Numbered from the stretch's first letter, positions 1 through 8,746 are shown. The stretch: 64,000 nt of DNA from Bacillus aquiflavi (GCF_019915265.1 NZ_CP082780.1:2666001-2730000); one strand, 5' to 3'. Program-made: numbers and translations. The notes: generated from the letters alone by a model not told the origin.

Positions 1-355
1 GTGCTAATTCCGATAGTGCTTCAATTTCTAATAAAACCCGTTTATTAATTAAGACAGAATCATTAAATTTTTCTCCGCCATGAACAACGCGATGACCAAT
101 TCCATCAATTTCATTAAAGCTTTGAATGACTCCATGTGTTGTTAATTTTTTAAGTAAAATTGTTACCGCTGCTTCATGATTCGGTATATTTGTTACTTCT
201 CTTATACTTTCATCGTTGATTATCATATTAAATATGGAGTCATCCATTCCTATTCTTTCAATTAACCCTTTTGAAAGAACTTGCTCACTAGGCATACTAA
301 ACAATTTGAATTTTAATGAAGAACTTCCTGCATTAATCGCGATCATTTTGGTCAT
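1..355 (-). CDS. ackA: Acetate kinase, N-terminal part (runs off the window)
   Basis: This gene encodes acetate kinase, which makes acetate and ATP from acetyl phosphate in overflow metabolism in the cytoplasm. Read on the minus strand it begins [17 protein letters not shown], the phosphate-binding N-terminal signature of the acetokinase family. It continues about 118 residues, through the [10 protein letters not shown] block, to the window edge. The start at 355 is preceded by AAAAAGGAGTCG at good spacing. It lies downstream of ytxK on the same strand, as in B. subtilis. A 530-bp spacer and a terminator-like hairpin separate the two, so it probably has its own promoter. I found no clear cre site in the spacer. 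Only the N-terminal third is present because of the window boundary; it does not look truncated by mutation. Confidence 0.95.
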   Translation of the reverse strand, partial: MTKMIAINAGSSSLKFKLFSMPSEQVLSKGLIERIGMDDSIFNMIINDESIREVTNIPNHEAAVTILLKKLTTHGVIQSFNEIDGIGHRVVHGGEKFNDSVLINKRVLLEIEALSELA

Positions 356-888
356 GATTGAATCGACTCCTTTTTCTAATGCTGTCTTAATACAAAAAAA
401 AATATTGCATACAGAATCAATTGCTACATTGCTTAAGTTTATCATAACGTACAATTCTATCTCACATGATTATTTTCATGACAATTCAAGCACCTATATC
501 TATCTTTAAAAGTGTAGCTTTATTCGGGTATGCTTATACCTTTGCAGCATTTTTAATATGAACAAAAACTGCCGTATTGCTGCTATCTGCGATTAATCTT
601 TTTACTTTGTTTTTGTTTTTTTTTTTTTTCTCGTTCGATATTAGCTTAAGACGGGTCAGCCCAATGGAATATATTAAAAAAGTCACTTTTTCCTTTCCTT
701 AAAGGCTGTCAATGCAATCGTCCAAGTTATTTTTATATGCACGAAGCTTTCAGGTTAAATATCTGTTTTATAATCAAGAACAAACAGGTGTTTTTTCACC
801 ATGCACAAAACGCCCTGGCTCCGATCCAACCATAACCAGGACGATGCTATTAATCAGGTTTTCATTCAAATTAAAAACGATCTCTTTG
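356..888. other. Long ackA-ytxK spacer, nothing recognised
   Basis: This 533-bp stretch is AT-rich and holds a long T tract around 604-630. It has no convincing gene on either strand. The plus-strand frames are shadows. A 38-codon open stretch on the minus strand ending at 774 has no start codon or RBS. The promoter of ackA should lie here, but I cannot place it with confidence. Confidence 0.5.
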
Positions 889-920
889 AAAAGCCGATAT
901 CTCTATAGACATCGGCTTTT
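889..920 (-). terminator. Hairpin directly after ytxK stop
   Basis: A 10-bp perfect stem, AAAAGCCGAT/ATCGGCTTTT with a 12-nt loop, starts just after the ytxK stop codon. It ends in TTTT on the minus strand and looks like a rho-independent terminator for ytxK. Confidence 0.7.
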
Positions 921-926
921 GTTCTT

Positions 927-1922
927 TTAGTTTACTTGCTTGTTTTCCTTGAACCAATTATTAATTTTATACAATATCGTTTCGATTGCTTTTGAATTGG
1001 AGAAGCTAGGTAGATCTACAAGAAGTACTTGCTTTGGAGGTATTATTCCCTCTTTATTTTTTTGTAAAATAAAAATACTTTTCCCTGCCTGTTCGTTCGT
1101 AAACATCGATAAAGGTAATTGCAATAAACCTTGAATTATCAAGTTGTTTTGAATAAATTGATGTAGCTTTGGAGCTTCAGATTTTTTAAACATATGATTA
1201 GGAATGATGAAAAATAAGTATCCTCCAGGTTTTACATAACGACAACTTTGTTCAATGAAAAGGTGGTGGGCAAAAGAATGGCCTTCATCTGCTTTTAATT
1301 TAAATTCACTAGCTCGAAGATCATTTGGATAATAACCGACTGGCAAATCGGAAACAACGACATCTACTGGATCAACAAATAACAGCTCAAGACTATCTTG
1401 GTTGAAAAGTTCAATTGAATGCTTTTGTAAATTTGCATTTACGTAAGCAAGCTTAATAAGTACGTCATCAATGTCGATTCCAATGGACTCAATTTCTTTA
1501 TTAGTTTGTCCATTTAACACAGTTGTTAATAAATTTCCTGTCCCAATCGCGGGGTCAAGTAACCTATAACGCGGACAAGCGCCCATAAACTTACTAACTA
1601 AGTAGCTTACAAGCATTCCCACTCCATCAGGAGTCATTTGATGATTAGACTGAACTTGTTGTTTCATCCCTTTTAAGATAGCCAGCTGATATGCTTTACG
1701 AATTTCCTCGTTTGTCATAGAGTCTAAATTAATTTGCTCGTACTGCTTTTTTATTCTCTTTACCGTAATCTCACTTATCTCATCTTGAAGTACAGCTTTA
1801 TGAAATAAGTTTTCACCCGTTTCGGCTATTGCTTCTAAATAAGAGCAAGAAAGCTCTTTTTCTAACATAAGTGCTGTTTGATCAAAAATCGAAAATAACT
1901 TCTCCGTAGGAGAAATAGACAT
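927..1922 (-). CDS. ytxK: YtxK-like class I SAM-dependent methyltransferase
   Basis: A 331-residue protein of the YtxK family, related to N6-adenine DNA methyltransferases. Its N-terminal 90 residues are helical. The SAM-binding motif I is DPAIGTGNLL at about 123-132 and the acidic motif II is IGIDIDD at about 148-153. The motif IV position reads DLPVGYY (192-198), a variant of the NPPY-type catalytic motif. No target-recognition domain and no restriction partner are visible, so this is a solitary enzyme whose substrate is unknown to me. Its length matches B. subtilis YtxK. The neighbours ackA (downstream) and tpx (upstream) match B. subtilis order. The start at 1922 has a purine-rich upstream stretch, TTGGAGGAATGA. 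Confidence 0.9.
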   Translation of the reverse strand: MSISPTEKLFSIFDQTALMLEKELSCSYLEAIAETGENLFHKAVLQDEISEITVKRIKKQYEQINLDSMTNEEIRKAYQLAILKGMKQQVQSNHQMTPDGVGMLVSYLVSKFMGACPRYRLLDPAIGTGNLLTTVLNGQTNKEIESIGIDIDDVLIKLAYVNANLQKHSIELFNQDSLELLFVDPVDVVVSDLPVGYYPNDLRASEFKLKADEGHSFAHHLFIEQSCRYVKPGGYLFFIIPNHMFKKSEAPKLHQFIQNNLIIQGLLQLPLSMFTNEQAGKSIFILQKNKEGIIPPKQVLLVDLPSFSNSKAIETILYKINNWFKENKQVN

Positions 1923-1984
1923 TCTTCATTCCTCCAAAATTTGTAATATCCTCGGCAAATCCTAGTGTCAACATGAGAACATAT

Positions 1985-2150
1985 CATGTTAACATTATGT
2001 TTACCGATCGTTCTTCTTTCACTTTATTGTAACAGGCACATAGTTCAATCACAAATTCTTTCATAAAAGAAAATAGGCTTTTGTTATTATAAGCTCATTC
2101 GTCTCGGACTGCAGCCTCATACAAATGGGCTTAAAAATAAAGAACAATCA
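1985..2150. repeat. Copy 1 of a roughly 165-bp imperfect direct repeat
   Basis: This segment upstream of ytxK is repeated at about 2738-2908 in the same orientation. The shared core runs from a CGTTCTTCTTTCACTTTATT block, through AACAGGCACATAGTT and GAAAATAGGCTTTTGTTATT, to a block ending AATAAAGAACA. Identity is high in the first 100 bp and looser towards the end. The two copies flank about 600 bp containing small open frames. Nothing here identifies it as a known insertion sequence. Confidence 0.75.
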
Positions 2151-2247
2151 GTTACTTGACGAAGTTAAAATCTATTATAAGGTAGCGGCTAATACGCAGC
2201 AGCTCATTAAAAAGCATCCCTTGAAAGTTATGATGAGCAAATATTAA
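2125..2247 (+). CDS. Possible 40-residue ORF between direct repeats
   Basis: An ATG-initiated frame of 40 codons starts at the edge of repeat copy 1. Its product is hydrophilic and lysine-rich (it contains LLDEVKIYYKVAANTQQLIK). No ribosome binding site is visible upstream and I recognise no family. It may be a remnant of a longer gene. It is listed because it and the next small ORF are the only coding-like sequence in the 1-kb ytxK-tpx interval, which is short in B. subtilis. Confidence 0.2.
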   Translation: MGLKIKNNQLLDEVKIYYKVAANTQQLIKKHPLKVMMSKY

Positions 2248-2390
2248 CTGAATAAGCCACCCCCCAGCAGGCAATCAATCGGAGCTGAATGAGTAACTGG
2301 TTTATGATTTATTTATTTCATAAATTCACATTTTTTACTTAATAATATGGGGAGAATTCAAATCTTTTAAAGGCTGAAGATGAGATCATC

Positions 2391-2615
2391 TTGAAATATA
2401 GTAGTTATAAAAACAAAACACTATACATATTGGAAAAGATATTAATAAATAAAGGAGTGATAAGGTATGCTTTTGTTTATTATTCTTTCTACGCTGCACT
2501 TATAGGTATAATCTATGGGAAAGCAAAAAAGCATAAAATTTTGATGATAGCTTCAGTAATTGTATTGATTATCATTGCTACTACAATGGTATATTTTTAT
2601 TTCAATCCTTATTAA
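2391..2615 (+). CDS. Possible small membrane protein, 74 residues
   Basis: An open frame with TTG as its first possible start. The N-terminal 25 residues are basic and polar. They are followed by two hydrophobic segments, about residues 26-43 (containing AFVYYSFYAALIGIIYG) and 49-72 (containing IASVIVLIIIATTMVYFYF), separated by a lysine/histidine-rich turn. This is the pattern of a two-helix membrane peptide. There is no good RBS before the TTG. A strong AAAGGAGTGATAAGGT does sit before an ATG at 2467, but that frame stops after 12 codons, so a frameshift is possible. It lies between the two direct repeats. I recognise no family. Confidence 0.35.
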   Translation: MKYSSYKNKTLYILEKILINKGVIRYAFVYYSFYAALIGIIYGKAKKHKILMIASVIVLIIIATTMVYFYFNPY

Positions 2616-2737
2616 AGTTTAGGTTTGAAAACAAATATAATATTTTATTCAAAAGGCGAAACAGGAGTAAAGATACTCCTGCATTTTTACTGTGATTTTA
2701 TTTATTATTTATAAACGTTTACTTTTTTAAATTTATA

Positions 2738-2908
2738 TCATAGTTAAGTGTTACATCTGTTCACCAATCGTTCTTCTTTCACTTTATTTTAACAGGCACA
2801 TAGTTAATCACAAATTCTATTATAAAAGAAAATAGGCTTTTGTTATTATAAGCTTATCGTATCGAACCGTCGTCTCATACGAATGCGAATGAGCAATAAA
2901 GAACAGTC
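2738..2908. repeat. Copy 2 of the roughly 165-bp direct repeat
   Basis: Second copy of the sequence at 1985-2150, same orientation. This copy runs into the tpx terminator hairpin at 2901-2930. The first copy keeps only a degenerate trace of that arm (GAACAATCAG instead of GAACAGTCCT). This suggests copy 2 is the original site and copy 1 the duplicate. Confidence 0.7.
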
Positions 2909-2930
2909 CTGCATTACGTGAGGACTGTTC
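2901..2930 (-). terminator. Rho-independent terminator of tpx
   Basis: A perfect 10-bp stem, GAACAGTCCT/AGGACTGTTC with a 10-nt loop, followed on the minus strand by TTTATT. It lies 13 bp after the tpx stop codon. Confidence 0.85.
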
Positions 2931-2942
2931 CTAAATTGTATA

Positions 2943-3443
2943 TTATTTTGCAGCCTTTGCAGCTTCGATAGCCGCTTCATAGTTAGGATGGTTCGTTCCC
3001 TCACTTACATACTCAACGTAAGTGACTGTATCGTTTGAATCAACAACAAATACTGCTCTAGCTAATAGACGGAGTTCTTTCATATGTACACCGTATGCTT
3101 CGCCAAATGAAATCTCACGATGGTCAGAAAGTGTTTGGACATTTTCAATGCCATTAGCACCGCACCAACGCTTTTGAGCAAATGGAAGATCCACACTTAT
3201 TGTTAGTACCTTTACATTTCCTAAGTTATTTACTTCCTCATTGAAACGGCGTGTTTGTGCATCACAAACCCCTGTATCTAGGGAAGGTACAACGCTTATT
3301 AAGCGAACTTGGCCTTTCGTATCGTCAAGAGTCACTACAGATAGATCATTTGCTAAGACTTTAAAATGAGGAGCTTTATCTCCCACTTTAATCTCGTTAC
3401 CTAATAATGTTACTGGGTTATTTTTAAATGTTACAGATGCCAT
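2943..3443 (-). CDS. tpx: Thiol peroxidase (atypical 2-Cys peroxiredoxin)
   Basis: Tpx reduces hydrogen peroxide and organic peroxides with thioredoxin as electron donor, in the cytoplasm. The 166-residue protein shows the peroxidatic cysteine in [15 protein letters not shown] (C60) and the resolving cysteine in [10 protein letters not shown] (C94), the expected pair for Tpx. The start MASVTFKNN at 3443 was chosen because AGGAGG lies 9 bp upstream. A longer frame to 3488 adds 15 residues without RBS support. It lies in the same ytxK-tpx-ytfJ order as in B. subtilis and is monocistronic, with its own terminator. Confidence 0.96.
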   Translation of the reverse strand: MASVTFKNNPVTLLGNEIKVGDKAPHFKVLANDLSVVTLDDTKGQVRLISVVPSLDTGVCDAQTRRFNEEVNNLGNVKVLTISVDLPFAQKRWCGANGIENVQTLSDHREISFGEAYGVHMKELRLLARAVFVVDSNDTVTYVEYVSEGTNHPNYEAAIEAAKAAK

Positions 3444-3617
3444 TATCTTTTTCCTCCTCTTAAACAACATGGGTACAGTGTAAATCATATCTTTTCAAGC
3501 AACTTTTTGCAATGTTTTATACTTTTCTTTTTCTAATATTAAAAAAGTTAACTTTCTAATTTGAATTGAAAGTTAACTGAAATGTAAACAACTTTAATAT
3601 TTGAATCGAATTTCGAT

Positions 3618-3718
3618 AGACTAGAAAACGCTTGTCAATCGAGGCGAATAGAACATATAGTTCATTAGCATTCAATGAAGGATAAACAACAATAAATGCT
3701 AGCGTTATCAACTGTCTG
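3618..3718 (-). repeat. Dispersed ~110-bp repeat, copy C (inverted ends)
   Basis: Read on the minus strand, this begins CAGACAGTTGATAACGCTAGC and ends TTGACAAGCGTTTTCTAGTC, with an ATGAACTATATGTTCTATTCG block inside. The same arrangement recurs at 61423-61533 and in shorter forms at 8747-8836, 45378-45428, 15866-15914 and about 55775-55882. The ends are imperfect inverted repeats of each other. It sits between tpx and ytfJ. Confidence 0.7.
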
Positions 3719-3733
3719 AACTGTTTATGCTTA

Positions 3734-4198
3734 TTAAAACTCTAAATCTTTTTTAGGCCCATTATATGCCTGAGGATTGCTTTGATTGTTCATCGTATCA
3801 TTTGATCCATTTTTCTTTGAAAACATTTGTTGAATTTTTTCAACTGCTGCAGGTGCAAGCTCTAATATTTTTTCATAAAGGTGAGTATTTTCATCAAGAT
3901 GGAGCATTTTTACTCCTTGGGAATTAACAATGAGAAAAGCAATTGGAGTGATTGAAACACCACCACCACTTCCTCCGCCAAACGGAAGTTTCTTTTCTTG
4001 CGATTGTCCTTGATTTGTACTATCTAAACCAAACTCACTTCCACCTGCCGCAAACCCAAAGCCAACCTTCGAAACCGTTAAAATTACACTACCATCTGGG
4101 GTTTCCACAGGATCTCCAATAATTGTATTCACGTCAATCATTTCTTTTAAGTTTTCCATGGCTGTTGTCATTAAGCCTTGAATTGGATGATCGGACAT
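3734..4198 (-). CDS. ytfJ: YtfJ/GerW family sporulation protein
   Basis: A 154-residue member of the GerW/YtfJ family. In B. subtilis this protein is made in the forespore and is needed for SleB-dependent cortex lysis during germination. The family signature is visible: a helical N-terminus ending in ENLKEMIDVNTIIGDP, then TPDGSVILTVSKVGFGFAAG, then a glycine-rich block GGGSGGGVSITPIAFLIVN around residues 75-95. The C-terminus is charged and low-complexity. The start at 4198 has AGAGGAGG upstream. It is the last gene of a minus-strand operon sppA-yteJ-ytfI-ytfJ, with only 14 bp to ytfI. Confidence 0.93.
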   Translation of the reverse strand: MSDHPIQGLMTTAMENLKEMIDVNTIIGDPVETPDGSVILTVSKVGFGFAAGGSEFGLDSTNQGQSQEKKLPFGGGSGGGVSITPIAFLIVNSQGVKMLHLDENTHLYEKILELAPAAVEKIQQMFSKKNGSNDTMNNQSNPQAYNGPKKDLEF

Positions 4199-4212
4199 TT
4201 AAAATCCTCCTC

Positions 4213-4917
4213 TTAGACAGTTTTTTCTTCACTATTATTCAAAGTAGACAGTGGCTTTGATTTAAAATGAGGCTTTCCGCCCTTCCAATATTTTAACAAT
4301 TTGATCCCTGCTAATATAGCATACCCGATTCGAAAATGAATCATACACTTTACACTTGTTTGTGAAACTGCTTTTTGGAAATTAGGAGTAATCATAATGT
4401 ATGGCTCTGTTATAACGTTTAGATATTTACTTATAATACATAATAAGCTTCCCTTTATAGCCCAAAATGCTCCTGTTATAATTCCTGTATAAGCTGCATC
4501 ACCCACACCTACAACTGATTGCCATTCAAATTTTGTTACTTTAACCTTTATTAAAAATAGACGTATAATTCGATGCAATTTTACTACGTGATTTATAATT
4601 TCCCTTGTATCGTGAAGACTTGAAAGTAAGTCTTCAGCTGAGAATTGACTTACATTTTCATTTGTCAGTTTGTCTGTAGGTCCTTTTTTTGTTTTCTTTT
4701 TTGTCACTAACGTTGGGGAATTATCATCAATTTTAATTAACGGCGTATCAATACGATATTTTATTAACCCAAAAAAAGCTTTAAATTGTATAGTAAGCCG
4801 ATCATTATCTTCGCTGTGCTTATAATCAAGGACAATATTAAGCCGTGTAAATATAATGACAATTACAATAAGAAATAAAAATATTAGAACAAGAAGGACC
4901 CACTTCAATTTGTTCAC
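4213..4917 (-). CDS. ytfI: DUF2953 membrane-anchored protein YtfI
   Basis: A 234-residue protein with one N-terminal membrane helix (about residues 5-27, containing VLLVLIFLFLIVIVIIFT). A DUF2953 domain follows, with LDYKHSEDNDRLTIQFKAFF and FEWQSVVGVGDAAYTGIITG. The family co-occurs with ytfJ in endospore formers and is thought to be sporulation-linked, but its molecular role is not known. The start is GTG at 4917, with AAAGGTT upstream. Its place directly before ytfJ supports co-transcription. Confidence 0.88.
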   Translation of the reverse strand: MNKLKWVLLVLIFLFLIVIVIIFTRLNIVLDYKHSEDNDRLTIQFKAFFGLIKYRIDTPLIKIDDNSPTLVTKKKTKKGPTDKLTNENVSQFSAEDLLSSLHDTREIINHVVKLHRIIRLFLIKVKVTKFEWQSVVGVGDAAYTGIITGAFWAIKGSLLCIISKYLNVITEPYIMITPNFQKAVSQTSVKCMIHFRIGYAILAGIKLLKYWKGGKPHFKSKPLSTLNNSEEKTV

Positions 4918-5002
4918 AACCTTTCAGGCTGTCATTATCGACAAATTTGCAAAAAAATAAACCTGTCAAAAGAGTTGACAGGTTTATTCCCTTTAATATC
5001 GT

Positions 5003-5515
5003 TTAACTTCGTTCTTGTATCACAGTAGTGTCACTAAATAAATCATGTAAACCTTGCTTCTTTGGTAAAAACCCAATAATGAGATAGCTAATTAATACAG
5101 TTTCGGAAATAAATCGGCCTACTAGCTCCCGAAACAAAATCGTTCCCCACGAAAGCTGATCCCCGTTAAGATTAATTACCTTCAAACCAAAAATTATTTT
5201 TCCTAACGTTTGTCCAAAGTATTTCGTCATTAAGACGAAATATAAATAAAAAACGATGGCAGTGGCTATTGTAAGCGGTGCAAATACCTTATTTTCTACT
5301 AAGGGGAGATCCAACATTCTAAATACCGGTTTAACAAGTATCCCATTAATACTTGAAATTACGATTAAATCCACTACATAAGCCCAAAAACGCATCCAAA
5401 ACCCCGCATAATGAACAGTTTGCTTATTTTTTTGTAACATAGCGTTATTTTTTTCTACACTATCTTTATATGGTACCTCATCATCTAACAAATCCCATGA
5501 TCCTGTATTTGTCAT
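5003..5515 (-). CDS. yteJ: RDD family membrane protein YteJ
   Basis: A 170-residue integral membrane protein with an RDD domain. The Arg and Asp positions are seen in AGFWMRFWAYVVDLIVISSI (about residues 37-56). Further hydrophobic segments lie near 75-95 and 140-150, and the typical FGQTLGKIIFGLKVI stretch separates them. The function of this family is unsettled; it is often placed next to SppA. YteJ and SppA act together in lantibiotic and lysozyme resistance in B. subtilis, where YteJ has been described as an SppA inhibitor. It starts at 5515 after AGGAGGAGAGG and lies 14 bp after sppA. Confidence 0.92.
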   Translation of the reverse strand: MTNTGSWDLLDDEVPYKDSVEKNNAMLQKNKQTVHYAGFWMRFWAYVVDLIVISSINGILVKPVFRMLDLPLVENKVFAPLTIATAIVFYLYFVLMTKYFGQTLGKIIFGLKVINLNGDQLSWGTILFRELVGRFISETVLISYLIIGFLPKKQGLHDLFSDTTVIQERS

Positions 5516-5529
5516 TGCTGCCTCTCCTC

Positions 5530-6537
5530 CTACTCAGTATATAAATACATTAGACGGGGAGAGTTAGGCTCAGATAGTGCATTAACAAAGTTGGTTAATT
5601 GAAGATCATTCCCCATCATTTTTTGTGCCCCTAAACTAAATAAAGAGCTGAAGCCGGCATATTCTGTAAAACGGACAACTTGTGCATTATTTAATTTATA
5701 ATCTTTTTTCATTTGTTTTATAACATCTTGTAAATATCCAAAATCATCTATTAAGTTTAGTTCTTTCGCTTGAATTCCATCATAAACTCGACCGTCGGCA
5801 ATTCTTCGTACTTCTTCCTCAGACATTCCTCGCCCTTCAGAGATAACCTTTACAAATCCTTCGTATGTATTATTTAACATCGAGTATAATATGTCTCTTT
5901 CCTCTTCTGTCATCTCTCTCGTTTGACTCATAATATCTTTATAAGGTCCGCTTTTAATCGTAACGTAATCTATTCCAATTTTATCTGCTAGTTCTTTGTA
6001 ATTTACGTTTTGCATGATGACTCCAAGGGAACCGGTTAACGTATTTGGGGCAGCAAATATTTTCTCTGCTGGAGCAGCTATATAATATCCTCCGGAAGCT
6101 GCCATTGATCCCATCGATATATAGACAGGCTTTTTAGCTTCCTCCATAATTTCAACTATTTTATCATGAATTTCAGCACTTTCCACCACTCCGCCACCAG
6201 GAGTATTCACACGTAAAATAATCCCTTTAATGCTTGTGTCTTCTTTAGCATATTCAAGTTGGTCCATAAATAAACGATGGTTATATGTCTCAGACTGTAA
6301 TAAAGTCGATGTATTTCCCGAATCTTGAATAATCCCATTAAGTTCAAGAACAGCAATTCTATTAAAACTATTCCCTTCTTCAACTACTTCTTCAACATAT
6401 GGTTTTGCAGGGACTATGAATTCATCCATAAATGTTTGAAAGTTTCCCGATAAAATCGAGCTTGCAAAGCTTGTGAATACTGAAACAACAAATAATGCAG
6501 CTGCAATCCCTAATGCTGCCCACCTTTTTCCATTCAT
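5530..6537 (-). CDS. sppA: Signal peptide peptidase SppA
   Basis: A membrane-anchored serine protease of family S49 that degrades released signal peptides. The 335-residue single-domain form has an N-terminal membrane anchor (residues 7-27). The catalytic serine lies in MGSMAASGGYYIA (S148) and the general-base lysine in IKSGPYKDIM (K200), equivalent to the Ser/Lys dyad of B. subtilis SppA. It is the first gene of the sppA-yteJ-ytfI-ytfJ operon. An AAGGAGGA lies 13 bp before the ATG, a little far. In B. subtilis an NAD kinase gene (ytdI) precedes sppA; here the position holds the 3' flank of a group II intron instead. Confidence 0.95.
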   Translation of the reverse strand: MNGKRWAALGIAAALFVVSVFTSFASSILSGNFQTFMDEFIVPAKPYVEEVVEEGNSFNRIAVLELNGIIQDSGNTSTLLQSETYNHRLFMDQLEYAKEDTSIKGIILRVNTPGGGVVESAEIHDKIVEIMEEAKKPVYISMGSMAASGGYYIAAPAEKIFAAPNTLTGSLGVIMQNVNYKELADKIGIDYVTIKSGPYKDIMSQTREMTEEERDILYSMLNNTYEGFVKVISEGRGMSEEEVRRIADGRVYDGIQAKELNLIDDFGYLQDVIKQMKKDYKLNNAQVVRFTEYAGFSSLFSLGAQKMMGNDLQLTNFVNALSEPNSPRLMYLYTE

Positions 6538-6857
6538 TATTTAATACGTCCTCCTTCTTATCAAAAAAAATTAAACGAGAATATTTGCAAAAATATTTTA
6601 TAAATACCACTAATAAGAAAGTTGGCAGAAGTTAGAACAAAATGCAAACATCATTTACTAGTATAGGGGAAGACAGGACATTTTTACAAGTAAAAGTGTT
6701 ACTTCAATTAGCTTAACTAATGAGTAAATGCTTTAAAGATTTGTATGAACTGTTCATTCATGTAAATCATCTAAAAAGCGACGTCCTAAATTACTTTTGG
6801 GCTCATTTACAAAGAACCCCAGTCTTACACGCCTTTCGGCTATGCTAAGGGAATGAT
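6538..6857. other. sppA upstream region / 3' exon flank of the intron
   Basis: About 320 bp between sppA and the intron. It should hold the sppA promoter, which I cannot place reliably. A 31-codon open stretch on the minus strand (stop at 6754) begins at the intron junction and contains ERRVRLGFFVNEPKSN. It has no start and no family I recognise, so it could be the tail of a gene removed from this site. Confidence 0.4.
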
Positions 6858-6938
6858 ATCGAGTAGGAGGGGGTGATTAGCCCCCGACCTCTCACACCAC
6901 CGTACATACGGTTCCGTATACGGCGGTTCAATTTTATA

Positions 6939-8229
6939 TTAAGTATGCACTTTGATGTAGTGTTGTTCACCGGAGATTAGACCAAATTTGGCTAATCTCT
7001 CATTGGTTATTGTCGTGGTGAGTATCCAAGAATAAGCTGTACGGGCAACACCCTTACTTGTGTGGCTATTTTTGTATGCACTGTATCTATCCATGCCTAG
7101 TTTAATCAGATTTCTCCTGCGATTCTTCGCAGTTTTCCATTTCTTCCAGATACACATTCGCAGTCTAAATCTTGTATGAGCATCTATTTTCCCAAGTGCT
7201 GTCTTCTTCATATAACCGACCCTAAAGTATTTGACCCATCCTCTTATTAATTGATTGATTCGTTCTACCTGATACTTCGTATCGACGCTCCAATTTTTCC
7301 TTGTTAATTGTTTAAGTTTGAATTTAAGACTTTCTAAGGATTTTTTTTGGTGTGGTCTCGCTTTGTATAAATCAGCTTGGTAATCTTTGAAGAATCCAAA
7401 CCCTAAAAACTTCATATCGGGGTCATTCGGCTTCGTCACTTTTGATTTCTCCACATTAACGGTTAATCCTAGCTTCTCTTCAATGAATCTTGTCACAGAC
7501 CTCATTACTCTTTTCGCCGACATCTCACTTCTGACCATGATAACACAGTCATCTGCGTATCTGACGAAACGCAACCCTCGATTTTCTAGCTCCCTATCCA
7601 GTTCATTAAGCATAATATTACTAAGTAACGGGGATAAGTTTCCACCTTGCGGAGTGCCGATTACTGTTTCTTGGTATTCCTCGTCTATTTGTACACCGCT
7701 TACCAAAGAACTTACGAATGAGTGAAATAACATCTCCATCATCTATCGTTCTTGATATGAGATTCATCAGCCTATCGTGATGTACGGTGTCAAAGAAACG
7801 TTCCAAGTCGATATCTACAATCCAGTCGTATCCATCATTCATAAACTCTAAGGCTTTCAAAATAGCCATCTCGGCATAGCGTCTTGGTCTGAAACCATAA
7901 CTATATTCGCTGAATTGTTTATCGAACATCGGTGTGAGAACTTGGGCAATCGCCTGTTGAATAACCCTATCTAGGACAGTCGGAATTCCTAAAAGTCGTG
8001 TTCCGCCGTTTGGCTTTGGTATCTCGACCCTTAGTACTGGTTTTGGATGGTATTTTCTATTTCGGATTTGATGAATCATTTCATCCTTATTCATCGCCAT
8101 ATATCCAACCAACTCATCTACAGTCATGTCATCAACACCGGCTGAGCCTTTGTTTCTTTTAACCTGTTTGATTGCATGGTCAAGATTATCTTTGTCGAGT
8201 ATCTTGTCAAGTAGTTTCCTCTCGTGCAT
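6939..8229 (-). pseudogene. ltrA: Group II intron reverse transcriptase/maturase, frameshifted
   Basis: This gene encodes the intron's multifunctional RT/maturase. It starts at MHERKLLDK (8229) with AAAGGA upstream. RT blocks run in order: KPNGGTRLLGIPTVLDRVIQ, YSYGFRPRR, WIVDIDLERFFDTV, GTPQGGNLSPLLSN and the catalytic RYADDCVIM. A maturase X domain follows (WKKWKTAKNRRR...SKGVARTAYSW), and there is no HNH endonuclease. Between LIRKF and VSGVQIDEEYQ the reading frame changes. The run read TTCTTTGG on the minus strand (7705-7707) has one T too many. Removing it gives one continuous 429-residue protein, the normal class C size. Either the copy is inactive or this is a sequencing error. Confidence 0.9.
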
Positions 8230-8718
8230 GCTTGTTATTTCCTTTCTTTCTCGTAGGTTGGTATCCACTTTCTTGCGATTTGCCAGTGGTCTATTTCCTT
8301 CCCCAATTAAAGATTTCTATAACCATAAAATTGTTCAGCCCTTCGCTCTTTCTAGCTTTCGTTAGACGTCTTCACTACTACGGCCTCTGCTGACTTCTCA
8401 CTATCCAGTCTTGTATCACTAAAAGATTTTGGGGCAGACGAGTGAGACCTCCCCAGTTAAGGTGCGAACTCTTTCCCTTCATCTATCTGCCATATATACA
8501 CCGTATGATACAGTAGCTATGGGACTTCGACTTCTTTTGCAGTCTTATCCTCATACGTTGCCTCTTATATGATTTCTGTTCGTCAGACCGAAGGTTTGCC
8601 TCGAGCTTCCTTCAGATTCCACGTTACCGTGGACACCCTTGCTTTCAGCTATGTACTTACCGCTACAAGGTCGTACTCGGGACTTTCACCCGTTAGAGTT
8701 CGCCCATGCTGGGCGAAC
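8230..8718 (-). ncRNA. 5' ribozyme domains of the group II intron (I-IV)
   Basis: These 490 bases upstream of the RT start carry no gene of their own. They contain the hairpins expected of intron domains I-III, including the 5' GTTCGCCC/GGGCGAAC arm and the stem TCCACGGTAACGTGGA. The plus-strand open frames here are shadows of structured RNA. Confidence 0.75.
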
Positions 8719-8746
8719 AAAAAAAGAACTGGCTTTTTAGCCAGTC
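8719..8746 (-). terminator. Terminator hosting the group II intron
   Basis: On the minus strand the sequence is ACTGGCT, a short loop, AGCCAGT, then TTCTTTTTTT, and the intron begins at the next base. This is presumably the terminator of the acyl-CoA synthetase gene (8915-10504). It is the insertion signal for the class C intron. Confidence 0.85.

Larger units (their letters stand above)
6858..8718 (-). mobile_element. Group II intron, class C type, inserted after a terminator
   Basis: On the minus strand the element starts GTTCGCCCAGCATGGGCGAA and continues with an ACGGGTGAAAGTCCCG block, both typical of the 5' end of bacterial class C introns. Near the 3' end lies the catalytic domain V (ACCGCCGTATACGGAACCGT at 6913-6932, with a CGC triad and a complementary arm). 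It is followed by a domain VI-like hairpin, GGGGGCTAATCACCCCC, and the end CTCCTACTCGAT. The 5' boundary lies immediately after the T tract of a terminator hairpin, the known class C target. The encoded reverse transcriptase lacks an HNH domain and carries a frameshift. Boundaries are accurate to a few bases by eye. Confidence 0.88.

Noticed and set aside
774-890. Open stretch on the minus strand after ytxK with coding-like residues (contains VMVGSEPGRFVHGEK)
   Set aside because: It has no start codon or RBS, lies beyond two stop codons in the ytxK frame, and I recognise no family; probably chance.
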